Positions 17,231 through 25,539 of a DNA stretch of 64,000 bases are shown here, in pieces. The DNA is from Allokutzneria multivorans (lineage in GTDB: Bacteria > Actinomycetota > Actinomycetes > Mycobacteriales > Pseudonocardiaceae), in assembly GCF_039537405.1 (NCBI RefSeq), contig NZ_BAABAL010000008.1, positions 124,001-188,000 on the forward strand, read 5' to 3'. The notes under the pieces were generated by a model. That model did no database searches. It was not told the origin of the DNA and worked only from the letters and a program-made list of their open reading frames with translations. The position numbers were made by a program, and so were the translations under genes. The stretch's first letter is position 1; each line of letters starts with the position of its first letter.

Positions 17231-17821
17231 TTGTTCACCGGAATCGTCGAGGAACTGGGCAGGATCACCGCGGTGGAGCATGCCGCGCACTCGGCGCGCC
17301 TGACGGTGCACGGCCCGCTGGTGACCTCCGACGCCAAGCACGGCGACTCGATCGCGGTGAACGGCGTGTGCCTGACCGTGGTGGAGGTCGCCGACGGCGC
17401 CTTCACCGTGGACGTGGTGCACGAGACGCTGCAGCGCTCCAGCCTGGCCAAGGCCGAGGCGGGGCAGGCCGTGAACCTGGAGCGCGCGGTCGCGGCGGGT
17501 CAGCGGCTCGGCGGGCACATCATGCAGGGCCACGTGGACGGCACCGGCACGCTGCTCTCCCGCGACGAGACCGGGCTGACGCGCTTCGCCATGCCGCAGA
17601 ACCTGGCCCGCTACGTGGTGGAGAAGGGCTCGATCGCGGTCGACGGCGTCTCGCTGACCGTGGTCGACGCGGGCACCGACGAGTTCAGCATCGCGCTCAT
17701 CCCGACCACGTTGGAGCTGACCACGCTCGGCCACCGCGAGCCCGGTGACGTGGTGAACCTGGAGGTCGACGTCGTCGCCAAGTACGTGGAGCGCCTCGCG
17801 ACCCCGCACCTGGCCACGTGA
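17231..17821 (+). CDS. ribE: Riboflavin synthase alpha chain
   Basis: 196 residues, TTG start 6 nt after AGGAGG. It dismutates two lumazines to riboflavin. Two tandem lumazine-binding barrels are visible: MFTGIVEELG with VNGVCLTV, and GHIMQGHVDGTG with VDGVSLTVV. The two halves repeat the same motif order, as expected. Confidence 0.95.
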   Translation: MFTGIVEELGRITAVEHAAHSARLTVHGPLVTSDAKHGDSIAVNGVCLTVVEVADGAFTVDVVHETLQRSSLAKAEAGQAVNLERAVAAGQRLGGHIMQGHVDGTGTLLSRDETGLTRFAMPQNLARYVVEKGSIAVDGVSLTVVDAGTDEFSIALIPTTLELTTLGHREPGDVVNLEVDVVAKYVERLATPHLAT

Positions 17822-17896
17822 TGAACGCCGCGCGGGGAATACCGCCGGGTAGGGGACAATGGGCCGTGACTGGCGCACAGACATAGGAGCGGCCCG

Positions 17897-19120
17897 GTGA
17901 CCACTTTGGACCCCATCGAGCGGGCGTTGGCCGACATCGCGGCGGGCCGTCCCGTCATCGTCGTGGACGACGAGGACCGGGAGAACGAGGGCGACCTGAT
18001 CTTCGCCGCCGAGAAGGCCACTCCCGAGCTGATCGCGTTCACGGTCCGCTACACCTCCGGCTACATCTGCGTGCCGTTGACCGGTGAGGACTGCGACCGG
18101 CTCGACCTGCCGCCGATGTACCACTCCAACCAGGACGTGCGCGGCACCGCCTACACGGTGACCGTGGACGCCAAGGAGGGCGTGAGCACCGGGATCTCCG
18201 CCGCCGACCGCGCGCACACCATCCGGCTGCTCGCCGACGCGAAGGCGGTCGCGGGTGACTTCAACCGCCCCGGGCACGTGGTTCCCTTGCGCGCCAAGGA
18301 CGGCGGCGTGCTCCGGCGGCCCGGCCACACCGAAGCCGCGGTGGACCTCGCGCGCATGGCGGGGCTGCGTCCGGCGGGTGTGCTCTGCGAGATCGTGAGC
18401 CAGAAGGACGACGGCGAGATGGCGCGCCAGGACGAGCTGGCCGTCTTCGCCGCCGAGCACGACCTCGCGCTGATCAGCATCGCCGACCTGATCGCCTACC
18501 GGCGCCGCTCGGAGAAGCAGGTCGTGCGCGTGGCCGAGGCCAGGATGCCCACGGTGCACGGGGTTTTCCGCGCGGTCGGCTACGACAGCCTGATTGACGG
18601 CGTCGAGCACGTCGCGCTGGTCTACGGCGAGATCGGCGACGGCAAGGACGTGCTGGTGCGCGTGCACTCGGAGTGCCTGACCGGAGATGCTTTCGGTTCG
18701 CTGCGCTGTGATTGCGGGCCTCAGCTCGACGCGGCGCTGGCCTTGGTCGCGGCCGAGGGGCGCGGCGTGGTGCTCTACATGCGCGGGCACGAGGGCCGGG
18801 GCATCGGCCTCATGCACAAGCTCCAGGCCTACCAGTTGCAGGACGCGGGCGCGGACACCGTGGACGCGAACCTCGCGCAGGGTCTGCCCGCCGACGCGCG
18901 CGACTACGGCACCGGCGCGCAGATCCTGGTGGACCTCGGTATCCACACGATGCGCCTGCTCACCAACAACCCGGCCAAGCGCGTCGGGCTGGAGGGTTAC
19001 GGGCTGAGCGTGACCGGGCGCGTGCCGCTGCCGGTGCGCCCCAACCCGGAGAACGTCGACTACCTGCGGACCAAGCGCGACCGCATGGGACACGAGCTGC
19101 ACGATTTGGATGTGACATGA
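17897..19120 (+). CDS. ribBA: Bifunctional DHBP synthase / GTP cyclohydrolase II
   Basis: 407 residues, GTG start. The RibB half has VDDEDRENEGDLI, GISAADRAHTI and RPGHTEAAVDLARMAG. The RibA half has VHSECLTGDAFGSLRCDCG (zinc cysteines) and MRGHEGRGIGL. It supplies both early precursors of riboflavin, from ribulose-5-phosphate and GTP. The 75 bp gap from ribE contains no recognisable FMN riboswitch. The stop overlaps the ribH ATG by 4 bp. Confidence 0.96.
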   Translation: MTTLDPIERALADIAAGRPVIVVDDEDRENEGDLIFAAEKATPELIAFTVRYTSGYICVPLTGEDCDRLDLPPMYHSNQDVRGTAYTVTVDAKEGVSTGISAADRAHTIRLLADAKAVAGDFNRPGHVVPLRAKDGGVLRRPGHTEAAVDLARMAGLRPAGVLCEIVSQKDDGEMARQDELAVFAAEHDLALISIADLIAYRRRSEKQVVRVAEARMPTVHGVFRAVGYDSLIDGVEHVALVYGEIGDGKDVLVRVHSECLTGDAFGSLRCDCGPQLDAALALVAAEGRGVVLYMRGHEGRGIGLMHKLQAYQLQDAGADTVDANLAQGLPADARDYGTGAQILVDLGIHTMRLLTNNPAKRVGLEGYGLSVTGRVPLPVRPNPENVDYLRTKRDRMGHELHDLDVT

Positions 19121-19590
19121 GCGGTGAGGGAAGGCCGGAGCAGGTCGTTCCGGACGCGACGGGGCTGAGCCTCGCCATCGCGGCGACCACCTGGCACGTG
19201 GAGATCACTGACAACCTGGTGGCGCGCGCTGTTTTCGCCGCCAACAAGGCGGGCATCGCATCGCCGAAGGTCGTCCGTGTCGCGGGCGCGGTGGAGCTTC
19301 CCGTTGTGTGCCAACAACTCGCGCGCACGCACGACGCGGTTGTCGCGCTGGGCGTGGTGATCCGCGGCGGCACTCCGCACTTCGAGTACGTGTGCGACGC
19401 GGTGACCGCCGGGCTGACGCGGGTGGCGCTGGACGAGTCCACCCCGGTCGGCAACGGCGTGCTCACCTGTGACACCGTCGAGCAGGCCATCGACCGCTCC
19501 GGGCTGCCGGATTCGGTGGAGGACAAGGGTTTCGAAGCGTGCGTCGCCGCGCTCGACACCGCTTTGACGCTGAAGGGGCTGAGAGGGTGA
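19117..19590 (+). CDS. ribH: 6,7-dimethyl-8-ribityllumazine synthase
   Basis: 157 residues. It condenses the ribityl-uracil with dihydroxybutanone phosphate. Key pieces are IAATTWHVEITDNL, VAGAVELPVVCQQLA, GVVIRGGTPHFEYVCDAV and VGNGVLTCDTVEQAIDR. The ATG overlaps the ribBA stop by 4 bp, and its stop overlaps the GTG of the next gene, giving tight coupling. Confidence 0.95.
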   Translation: MSGEGRPEQVVPDATGLSLAIAATTWHVEITDNLVARAVFAANKAGIASPKVVRVAGAVELPVVCQQLARTHDAVVALGVVIRGGTPHFEYVCDAVTAGLTRVALDESTPVGNGVLTCDTVEQAIDRSGLPDSVEDKGFEACVAALDTALTLKGLRG

Positions 19591-20054
19591 CCGCCGCAAT
19601 GTCCGACGCAGTGACCGAGCTGGTGATCCGTCCGCGCAAGGTCCGACGGGTGGCCCCCGTGCTGGCCGTCGCGCTGGTCGCGGTCTTCGTCGTGGTGGGC
19701 CTGCTGCTGGGCAACACCCCGACCGGCGCGTACTTCCGCGTGGCCGACCAGATCGCCATGGCGGGCATCGGTGTCGCGCTTGCCGGTGCGGCTCTGCTGT
19801 TCACCCGGCCCCGTGTGCGCGCCGACGCCGAGGGCATCGAGGTGCGCAACATCGTTGTGACGCACCGGTTCCCGTGGGCGCTCGTGCGCGAGGTGAACTT
19901 CCCGGACGGTTCGGCGTGGGCGCGGCTGGAGCTGCCCGACGACGAGTACGTGCCGGTGATGGCGATCCAGTCCACCGACTCGCGGCACGCCGTCGACGCG
20001 ATGCGCGAGCTGCGCGCGATGCACGCCTCGCAGACCCAGCAGGACACCAAGTGA
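19587..20054 (+). CDS. Bacterial PH-domain membrane protein of the rib operon
   Basis: 155 residues, GTG overlapping the ribH stop. Two membrane helices (about 22-42 and 60-78) precede a bacterial PH-like domain (ADAEGIEVRNIVVTHRFPW). A similar gene follows ribH in many actinobacteria (the Rv1417 position in M. tuberculosis). Its role is unknown; membrane anchoring next to flavin enzymes may be incidental to operon history. Confidence 0.8.
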   Translation: MTAAMSDAVTELVIRPRKVRRVAPVLAVALVAVFVVVGLLLGNTPTGAYFRVADQIAMAGIGVALAGAALLFTRPRVRADAEGIEVRNIVVTHRFPWALVREVNFPDGSAWARLELPDDEYVPVMAIQSTDSRHAVDAMRELRAMHASQTQQDTK

Positions 20055-21019
20055 GCGTTCGGCTCGGCGACATCGTTCTGCGCAACCGCTTGGTGACCTC
20101 GTCGAGCCTGCTGGGCTACGGCGTGTCCAACTCCTCGCTGGTGCCGTACGGGATGAGCCCGATCTCCAAGTTCGTCCCGCTGGAGCGTTTCGGCGCGATC
20201 ACCGCGCGGACCGTCACCGTCGAGCCGCGCGAGGGGCACTTCACCACCCGCGACGTGTGGCCGGTGCGCGAGCTCCCCGCGCTGCTCAAGCGCTACGGCA
20301 CGGTGCTGCGGCAGACCGACACCGGCTGGCTCAACGCCTTCGGCTGGTGCAACGTCGGCATCGACGCCTACCTGCGCGACTACTTCCCGCGCACGCGGGG
20401 GCAGCGCACGATCATCTCGCTGGGCGGCTTCTCCGCGGAGGAGTTCGTCACGCTGGTGGACAAGGTCAACGCCGCCGTGCCCGCCGGTGACATCGCCGCC
20501 GTCGAGCTGAACGTGTCCTGCCACAACGTGAACTTCGACTTCAACAAGATCATCGGCTCGGTGCTGGCGGAGGCCGTTCCGCGCAGCAACCACCCGGTGA
20601 TCCTGAAGCTCTCGCCCGACTACGACTACCTCGGGCACGCTCGGCTGGCGGCGAAGCACGGCGTCTCCGGGCTCACCGCGATCAACACCGTGAAGGGCCT
20701 GCGGCTCGATCCGAGGACCGGGAAGCCGTGGCTGGCCAACCGCTACGGCGGGGTCTCCGGCCGCGCGATCAAGCCGATCGGCCTGCGCGTGGTGTCCGAG
20801 CTGCGCGAGGCCGGGGTGACGCTGCCGATCATCGCCACCGGCGGCATCCGCACCTTCGACGACTGCCGCGAGTACTTCTGGGCGGGCGCGGACGCGGTCA
20901 GCCTCGGCAGCGCGTCGTGGTTCGCCAGCTACCCCGGCTACCTGCTCTCCCCGCTGCACGCGCTGCGCATCCGCGGTCTGCTCAACAAGATCGAGAAGTT
21001 CACCCCGCCCGCTCGCTAG
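20051..21019 (+). CDS. Dihydroorotate dehydrogenase-like FMN oxidoreductase
   Basis: 322 residues, GTG overlapping the upstream stop. A class 1 DHODH-type barrel is visible: the loop ELNVSCHNVNF carries the catalytic cysteine, followed by ILKLSPD, INTVKG, and IATGGIRTFDDCREYFWAGA for FMN phosphate binding. The usual SCPN is SCHN here, and the N-terminal substrate loop is atypical. It may therefore not be the cell's pyrimidine enzyme. Its position at the end of the FMN-precursor operon is notable. Confidence 0.8.
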   Translation: MSVRLGDIVLRNRLVTSSSLLGYGVSNSSLVPYGMSPISKFVPLERFGAITARTVTVEPREGHFTTRDVWPVRELPALLKRYGTVLRQTDTGWLNAFGWCNVGIDAYLRDYFPRTRGQRTIISLGGFSAEEFVTLVDKVNAAVPAGDIAAVELNVSCHNVNFDFNKIIGSVLAEAVPRSNHPVILKLSPDYDYLGHARLAAKHGVSGLTAINTVKGLRLDPRTGKPWLANRYGGVSGRAIKPIGLRVVSELREAGVTLPIIATGGIRTFDDCREYFWAGADAVSLGSASWFASYPGYLLSPLHALRIRGLLNKIEKFTPPAR

Positions 21020-21037
21020 TGGTCACCCGAAGTGATT

Positions 21038-21063
21038 CGGTCACATCGCGAACGGTGTGACCG
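21038..21063 (+). terminator. Hairpin after the riboflavin operon
   Basis: CGGTCACA and TGTGACCG pair perfectly across a 10 nt loop, 19 bp after the stop at 21019. There is no U-tract. An operator role for the next gene cannot be excluded. Confidence 0.4.
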
Positions 21064-21210
21064 GTCGCTTTGGGTGGCGGCGGGGCTGTGCCTTTCGTAC
21101 TCCGAGATCGGATGACCGGGCGAATCGGTTTCCCAGAAGAGTTGCGGCGGGATGATCGGCGTTATCCGTCAAGTACCGTTCCTTCGACTTTCACCGTTGA
21201 AGGAGTTCTC

Positions 21211-21636
21211 GTGTCCGAAGTCGCTGAGCTGGCCCGTACCACTCTCGCCACGCACCAGTCGTTGTTCCTGGCCACCTCGGGCCCCACCGGTCCGTGGGTG
21301 AACGGCGTCTACTTCGCCGAGGACGGCCTGTACTCGCTGCTGCTGGTGCTCGAACAGCGCGGGCGCACCCTCGCGGCCCTCCGGGAGAACCCGATGGCCG
21401 CCGTGATCGTCTCCACCGGCTCGCCCGCCGACCCGTTCCTCCAGGCCACGGTGCGTGCGGAGATCCTGGAGGAGGGGCCGGACGCGGAGGCCGCGCGCGC
21501 GAGGTTGCTGGCGAAGGTGCCCTACGTGGCGCCGTTCCTGGAGACACCGATCGTGACCGCGCGCCTGCGCGTGGAGTCCTGGCGGGTCACCGACATCCCC
21601 AACGGCTGGCTGCCCGGACGCGACCTCGCGGCCTGA
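21211..21636 (+). CDS. Pyridoxamine 5'-phosphate oxidase-fold protein
   Basis: 141 residues, GTG start after AAGGAG. The split-barrel pattern is THQSLFLATSGPTGPWVNGVYF, then LLVLEQRGRTLAALRENPMAAVIV, then the C-terminal RVESWRVTDI. Such proteins bind FMN or F420, or lack cofactor. The substrate is unknown. It stands alone between the rib operon and the calerythrin gene. Confidence 0.75.
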   Translation: MSEVAELARTTLATHQSLFLATSGPTGPWVNGVYFAEDGLYSLLLVLEQRGRTLAALRENPMAAVIVSTGSPADPFLQATVRAEILEEGPDAEAARARLLAKVPYVAPFLETPIVTARLRVESWRVTDIPNGWLPGRDLAA

Positions 21637-21764
21637 CTGCGGCAAACGGGTCGACCCTTTCCCGTGAAGGGTGAATGCGCTCACGGAATCCGTTGTTCGC
21701 GCGTCGAATTCGCACTCGCTCGGGCGACTGGTCGCTTCGGAAAGGTCGACCTAATGTCGATCGC

Positions 21765-22301
21765 ATGAGCCTCGCGATGCGAACCGAGAACGAGAACAAG
21801 CGCTTCGAAAAGTGGGACGTCAATGGTGACGGCCGGGTCGACCGAACCGACTACCGCGAGGAGGGCCTGCGCATTCTCGCGGCGTTCGGAAGGGACGAGG
21901 ACTCGCCGCAGGGGCGGGCCGTCATGGGCGCGATGATGGAGCTGTTCGCGGTCCAGGCCGCCGCCGTCGGTGTCGCTCCCGACGGCTCGCTCGACCGCGA
22001 GCAGTTCCTGGCCGCCGATCAGGAGCTGATGTTCGGCCGGGGCGACACCGGCTTCGACGAGGTGCTGCGCCCGACCATCGCGGCCATCGCCGACCTGTGC
22101 GACACCGACCGCGACGGCCTGGTCGACAAGATCGAGCTGCGGCTGTGGCTCACCTCGGCCGTCGGCCTCACCGAGGAGGAGTCCGACCGCAGCTTCGAGC
22201 TGATCGACCTCGACGGCGACGGCCGCCTGACAGTCGAGGAACTCGTGACAGCCGTCCGCGAGTTCCACTACGGGCGCCTGGACATCCCGCTCCTCGGCTG
22301 A
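21765..22301 (+). CDS. Calerythrin-like EF-hand calcium-binding protein
   Basis: 178 residues, essentially the size of Saccharopolyspora erythraea calerythrin. The layout matches: EF1 DVNGDGRVDRTDY, a degenerate EF2 (GVAPDGSLDREQF, first ligand not acidic), EF3 DTDRDGLVDKIEL, EF4 DLDGDGRLTVEEL, and the ending FHYGRLDIPLLG. It is a cytosolic calcium buffer or sensor by family. Start: the ATG at 21765 matches the family N-terminus; longer in-frame starts add unrelated basic sequence. Confidence 0.9.
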   Translation: MSLAMRTENENKRFEKWDVNGDGRVDRTDYREEGLRILAAFGRDEDSPQGRAVMGAMMELFAVQAAAVGVAPDGSLDREQFLAADQELMFGRGDTGFDEVLRPTIAAIADLCDTDRDGLVDKIELRLWLTSAVGLTEEESDRSFELIDLDGDGRLTVEELVTAVREFHYGRLDIPLLG

Positions 22302-22348
22302 GCCCGCGCTCCGCCGCACAGCAACCTCAACCGTCTCAGCGCGGACTG

Positions 22349-22405
22349 ATGAACCCAATGTGGCATTGGTTACGTCTCGCGCAACAAATGCCACATTGGG
22401 TTCAT
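22349..22405. repeat. 19 bp perfect inverted repeat between convergent genes
   Basis: ATGAACCCAATGTGGCATT and AATGCCACATTGGGTTCAT are exact reverse complements around a 19 nt loop whose GTT/AAC ends can pair too. It is AT-richer than its surroundings. Probably a terminator and likely a dispersed repeat. The stretch 22406-22588 holds no gene; it carries TCTTCAAG and GGTTTGGGG fragments resembling the repeat at 28840. Confidence 0.7.
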
Positions 22406-22588
22406 ACGTCTTCGGGTTCGCTGGTCTTCAAGATCGCCTGACCCCCGTCTCCGCGGTCTCCAGTGACGGCAGGCGGTTTGGGGTGGTGGGCGACGTCCGC
22501 AACGGCGGTTTGCGGTACTTGAAGGCTGCCCGACCAAGGGCGCACCCGCACGGCCGACCCCAACGGCCCGTTTGACGCGTTGAACGCG

Positions 22589-22635
22589 CTGAACGGGTCG
22601 TTTGGTGCGTTCAAGTAGCCAAACGGCCCGTTCAG
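22589..22635. terminator. Bidirectional hairpin terminator
   Basis: CTGAACGGGTCGTTTGG and CCAAACGGCCCGTTCAG pair at 16 of 17 positions with a 13 nt loop, 27 bp beyond the stop of the minus-strand gene at 22662. Shorter copies of the ACGG-CCGTT motif precede it. Confidence 0.6.
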
Positions 22636-22661
22636 GGCGTGGGCGTGAGGTGTGGCCAGAG

Positions 22662-23102
22662 CTAGGCGAAGTCGAGGGTGTGCCAGCGGTCGGGGTGCGC
22701 GGTGAACAGCACGAACACGCCCGCCGGGTTCGCGGTCTCGGCCTCGGCGAACTGGCGCGCGGCCTCCTCCGGCAGGTAGCGACTGGTGATCGCGAAGACC
22801 TCGTCGACCGACGGCGAGCGGTCGGCCCGCACCACAGTGCACTCGGCGGTGGCGTACTTGTACGGGAACTGAGGCTGCTGGACGCACAGGCTGAACTGCC
22901 CGGCGTGGTGCAGCAGAAGGGTTTTGCGCGACTTGCGGCCCTGCGTGTTGGTGAAGAACGTCAGCTCGCCGTCCTCCCGCAACGCGTACCAGACCGGGAC
23001 GGTCAGCGGAGGGCGGCCGTCGTTCGAAGCGACGCTGAGCACGGCGATGTGTTGCTGCGCGAGGAAATCCGTGCGCTCGGAGTCGGTGAGCTGCCTGGGC
23101 AC
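22662..23102 (-). CDS. Pyridoxamine 5'-phosphate oxidase-family protein
   Basis: 146 residues, GTG start 5 bp after the DUF899 gene. The split-barrel pattern is FLAQQHIAVLSVASNDGRPPLTVPVWYAL, NTQGRKSRKTLLLHHAGQFSLCV and ECTVVRADRS. It resembles the flavin- or F420-binding PPOX class. Cotranscribed with the DUF899 gene and probably under the HxlR regulator. Confidence 0.78.
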   Translation of the reverse strand: MPRQLTDSERTDFLAQQHIAVLSVASNDGRPPLTVPVWYALREDGELTFFTNTQGRKSRKTLLLHHAGQFSLCVQQPQFPYKYATAECTVVRADRSPSVDEVFAITSRYLPEEAARQFAEAETANPAGVFVLFTAHPDRWHTLDFA

Positions 23103-23107
23103 GGTGA

Positions 23108-23770
23108 TCAGCTCCCGTACTCGTCGCGGTGGCGCATCCACTGCATGGTGGGCGTCTGCGGCCAGCCCTGCGGCGAGTCCTCCCACTCCTCCTGCCTGCC
23201 GTACGGGGTCAGGTCGAGCAGGTTGAGGTCGAGCCGCAGCCGGTCGACGCCGCGCCCGGAGGTGTAGTAGGTGCGGAAGATCTCCTCGCCCTCGCGCAGG
23301 AACACGCTCACCCCGAACATGCCGCCGAGGCCGAGATCGGCGTACAGGGAGTTGCCGAACGCCGAGTACCACGGGATCGTCCAGCCGAAGCGCTTGCGCA
23401 CCAACGAGATCTGCTCCTGCGGTGCCGGGGACATCAGGGCGAGCGCGGTGTCGCGGGGGCTGAGGTGCGGGTGCCCGGAGAGGTTGTCGGTGAACGACGA
23501 GCAGCCGTCGCAGACGTGGTCGCTGCCCGGCTCCAGCATGAAGTGGTAGACGACGAGCTGGCGGCGGCCCTCGAAGAGCTCGGCGAAGTCGACGGCGGAA
23601 CCGTCCGGCGCGGTGAACCGGTAGCCGGGGGCCAGGCGCACCATCGGCAGCCTCCGCCGTTCGGCGGCGAGCGCGTCGAGGGCGCGGGTGTGCTCCTTCT
23701 CCTTGACCAGCAGGGCGTCGCGGGCGGTCTGCCACTCCTGGGCGCTCACCACGGGCGGACGGTTCATCAC
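23108..23770 (-). CDS. DUF899 thioredoxin-like protein
   Basis: 220 residues. The family pattern RRLPMVRLAPGYRF, FELFEGRRQLVVYHFML, CDGCSSFTDNL and PWYSAFGNSLYADLG is clear. DUF899 has a thioredoxin fold and a CxxC-like pair (CDGC) but no proven reaction. It is the first gene of a unit divergent from hxlR, with two copies of GTTCCTTGAGG upstream. Confidence 0.85.
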   Translation of the reverse strand: MMNRPPVVSAQEWQTARDALLVKEKEHTRALDALAAERRRLPMVRLAPGYRFTAPDGSAVDFAELFEGRRQLVVYHFMLEPGSDHVCDGCSSFTDNLSGHPHLSPRDTALALMSPAPQEQISLVRKRFGWTIPWYSAFGNSLYADLGLGGMFGVSVFLREGEEIFRTYYTSGRGVDRLRLDLNLLDLTPYGRQEEWEDSPQGWPQTPTMQWMRHRDEYGS

Positions 23771-23779
23771 TACCTCCGA

Positions 23780-23826
23780 GTTCCTTGAGGAGACTGACTG
23801 TAGCGCAGAACGTTCCTTGAGGGAAC
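23780..23826. promoter_or_regulatory. Probable HxlR operator: paired GTTCCTTGAGG repeats
   Basis: GTTCCTTGAGG occurs at 23780 and again at 23812, exactly 32 bp (three turns) apart. The second is part of the near-palindrome GTTCCTTGAGGGAAC. The sites lie between the DUF899 start (23770) and the hxlR start (23836). Confidence 0.6.
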
Positions 23827-23835
23827 TATGGTGGT

Positions 23836-24294
23836 GTGGTGCAGAGGACGCGGTTCGGCGACATGGCGTGTTCGATCGCGCGCACCCTCGACGTGATCGG
23901 GGAGCCGTGGTCGCCGCTCATCCTGCGTGATGTCTACGTGGGCATGACCAGGTTCGAGCAGATGCAGCAGGACCTCGGCATCTCGCGCAAGGTGCTGACC
24001 GAGCGGCTGAAGTGGCTGGTCGAGCAGGAGGTCCTGGAGCGGCGCGAGTACTCCAGCCGGCCGCCGCGCTTCGAGTACGTGCTCACCGGGAAGGGCGCCG
24101 AGCTGTGCGACCTGCTCATGGTGATGGTGCGCTGGGGTGATCGCTGGACCGCGGGCGAGGCGGGGCCGCCGGTGCTCTACCGCCACCGCGCGTGCGGGCA
24201 GATCGCCCACGTCGAACCGTGCTGCTCGGCGTGCGGGGAGCCCATGCACGCCACCGACGTCGACGTGCTCCCCGGACCCGGCCTCAGCCGATAG
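23836..24294 (+). CDS. HxlR-family transcriptional regulator
   Basis: 152 residues, GTG start. The winged helix is DMACSIARTLDVIGEPWSPLILRD, then GISRKVLTERLKWLVEQEVLERR, then FEYVLTGKGAEL. The C-terminal tail has four cysteines (HRACG, CCSACGE) forming a probable small zinc or redox site. It diverges from DUF899/PPOX across repeated sites and is 10 bp upstream of the hydrolase gene. Confidence 0.88.
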   Translation: MVQRTRFGDMACSIARTLDVIGEPWSPLILRDVYVGMTRFEQMQQDLGISRKVLTERLKWLVEQEVLERREYSSRPPRFEYVLTGKGAELCDLLMVMVRWGDRWTAGEAGPPVLYRHRACGQIAHVEPCCSACGEPMHATDVDVLPGPGLSR

Positions 24295-24304
24295 CTTGGG
24301 GCGC

Positions 24305-25138
24305 ATGGAGATCGAAGTCGGCGAGCTCACCTTCGACGTTGTCGCCTCCGGGCCGGAGTCCGGCGAGCCCGTGCTGCTGCTGCACGGATTCCCGCAGACC
24401 TCGCACAGCTGGCGCAGGGTCACCGCGCTGCTCACCGCGGCCGGACTGCGCACCTACGCGCCTGACCAGCGCGGGTACTCACCGCGAGCGCGCCCGTCGG
24501 AGGTCGAGGACTACAGGGTGTCGAACCTGGTCGGCGACGTCATCGGGATCGCCGACGCGCTCGGGCTGGAGTCCTTCCACCTGGTCGGCCACGACTGGGG
24601 CGCGGCGGTGGCGTGGGCGACGGCCATCGCGCACCCGGACCGCGTGCGCGCGCTGACCGCGGTGTCCGTGCCGCATCCCGCCGCCTTCGCCTGGGCCCGC
24701 GCGAACGACCCTGACCAGGCCGAACGCTCGCAGTACATCCAGCTGTTCCGCACGCCGGGCAAGGCGGAGGAGGTGCTGCTGGCCGACGACGCCGCGAGTC
24801 TGCGCCAGATCTTCGCGGCGGTGCTGCCCGCCGAGGAGAGCGAGGTCTACGTGCGCGCGATGACCGAGCCGGGCGCGCTCACCGCCGCGCTGAACTGGTA
24901 CCGAGCCGCTGACAGCGCCGGTCGGGTCGTCGAGCCCGCGCGGGTGCCGACCACCTACGTCTGGAGCACCGCCGACGTCGCGCTGGGCGAGGCGGGTGCG
25001 CGCAAGTGCGCGGAGTTCGTCGACGCTCCCTACGAGCTGCGGGTGCTGGAGGGGATCAGTCACTGGATCCCGGACGAGGCTCCCGAAGCCGTCGCGCACG
25101 CGGTGCTGTCCCGAATCGCGGGAACGAGCGCGGACTGA
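24305..25138 (+). CDS. Alpha/beta hydrolase, epoxide hydrolase-like
   Basis: 277 residues. HGFPQTSHSWR (oxyanion strand), DQRGYSPRARP, nucleophile elbow GHDWGAAVAW with Asp, and the catalytic His in ISHWIPDEAP are all present, as in soluble epoxide hydrolases and some dehalogenases. Likely cotranscribed with hxlR. The substrate is not predictable. Confidence 0.82.
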   Translation: MEIEVGELTFDVVASGPESGEPVLLLHGFPQTSHSWRRVTALLTAAGLRTYAPDQRGYSPRARPSEVEDYRVSNLVGDVIGIADALGLESFHLVGHDWGAAVAWATAIAHPDRVRALTAVSVPHPAAFAWARANDPDQAERSQYIQLFRTPGKAEEVLLADDAASLRQIFAAVLPAEESEVYVRAMTEPGALTAALNWYRAADSAGRVVEPARVPTTYVWSTADVALGEAGARKCAEFVDAPYELRVLEGISHWIPDEAPEAVAHAVLSRIAGTSAD

Positions 25139-25539
25139 GACGGAACTCTCGTTCCCTCCGATGTGCGTCGCTCTGACGAAGGACAAAACAGATTCGTTCG
25201 ATACGCGTCCGGCTCTCACCGAAGGCCGGTGCGGGCGCAAGCGATTTCAAGTTGTTGGGGATAAAGGGTCTTGGGTGTGCGGCAAGCGAGCGCGCGCACT
25301 ACAGCCGGGCGCATGTCCACCCGATCGGGCGGTATCGGTATTATCCCAGGTCGAGGGCCAGTTTTCACCCATTAGAGTTAGGGTATTGAAGTTCCTGGAC
25401 GCCGTTCGCCGACCGGCATCGCGCGTCTGACGAACTGTTTACCGCGCGTTGATTCTTCTCCATCTTCGCCTTCTACGGTGATGGGTCCCTGCGGTATACC
25501 AAGTGCGATCGGTGCTGAGCGGAGGTTGAGATCATCGAA
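25139..25539. other. 401 bp upstream region of the SARP gene, no gene seen
   Basis: No convincing ORF or hairpin. TTGATT (25449-25454) and TACGGT (25474-25479) could form a promoter, but the 19 bp spacer is long. GGAGG at 25521-25525 is the SARP ribosome-binding site, 14 nt from its GTG. Confidence 0.4.

Noticed and set aside
17822..17896. FMN riboswitch upstream of ribBA
   Set aside because: The gap is only 75 bp and none of the conserved RFN helices or AGGGG-type core could be found.
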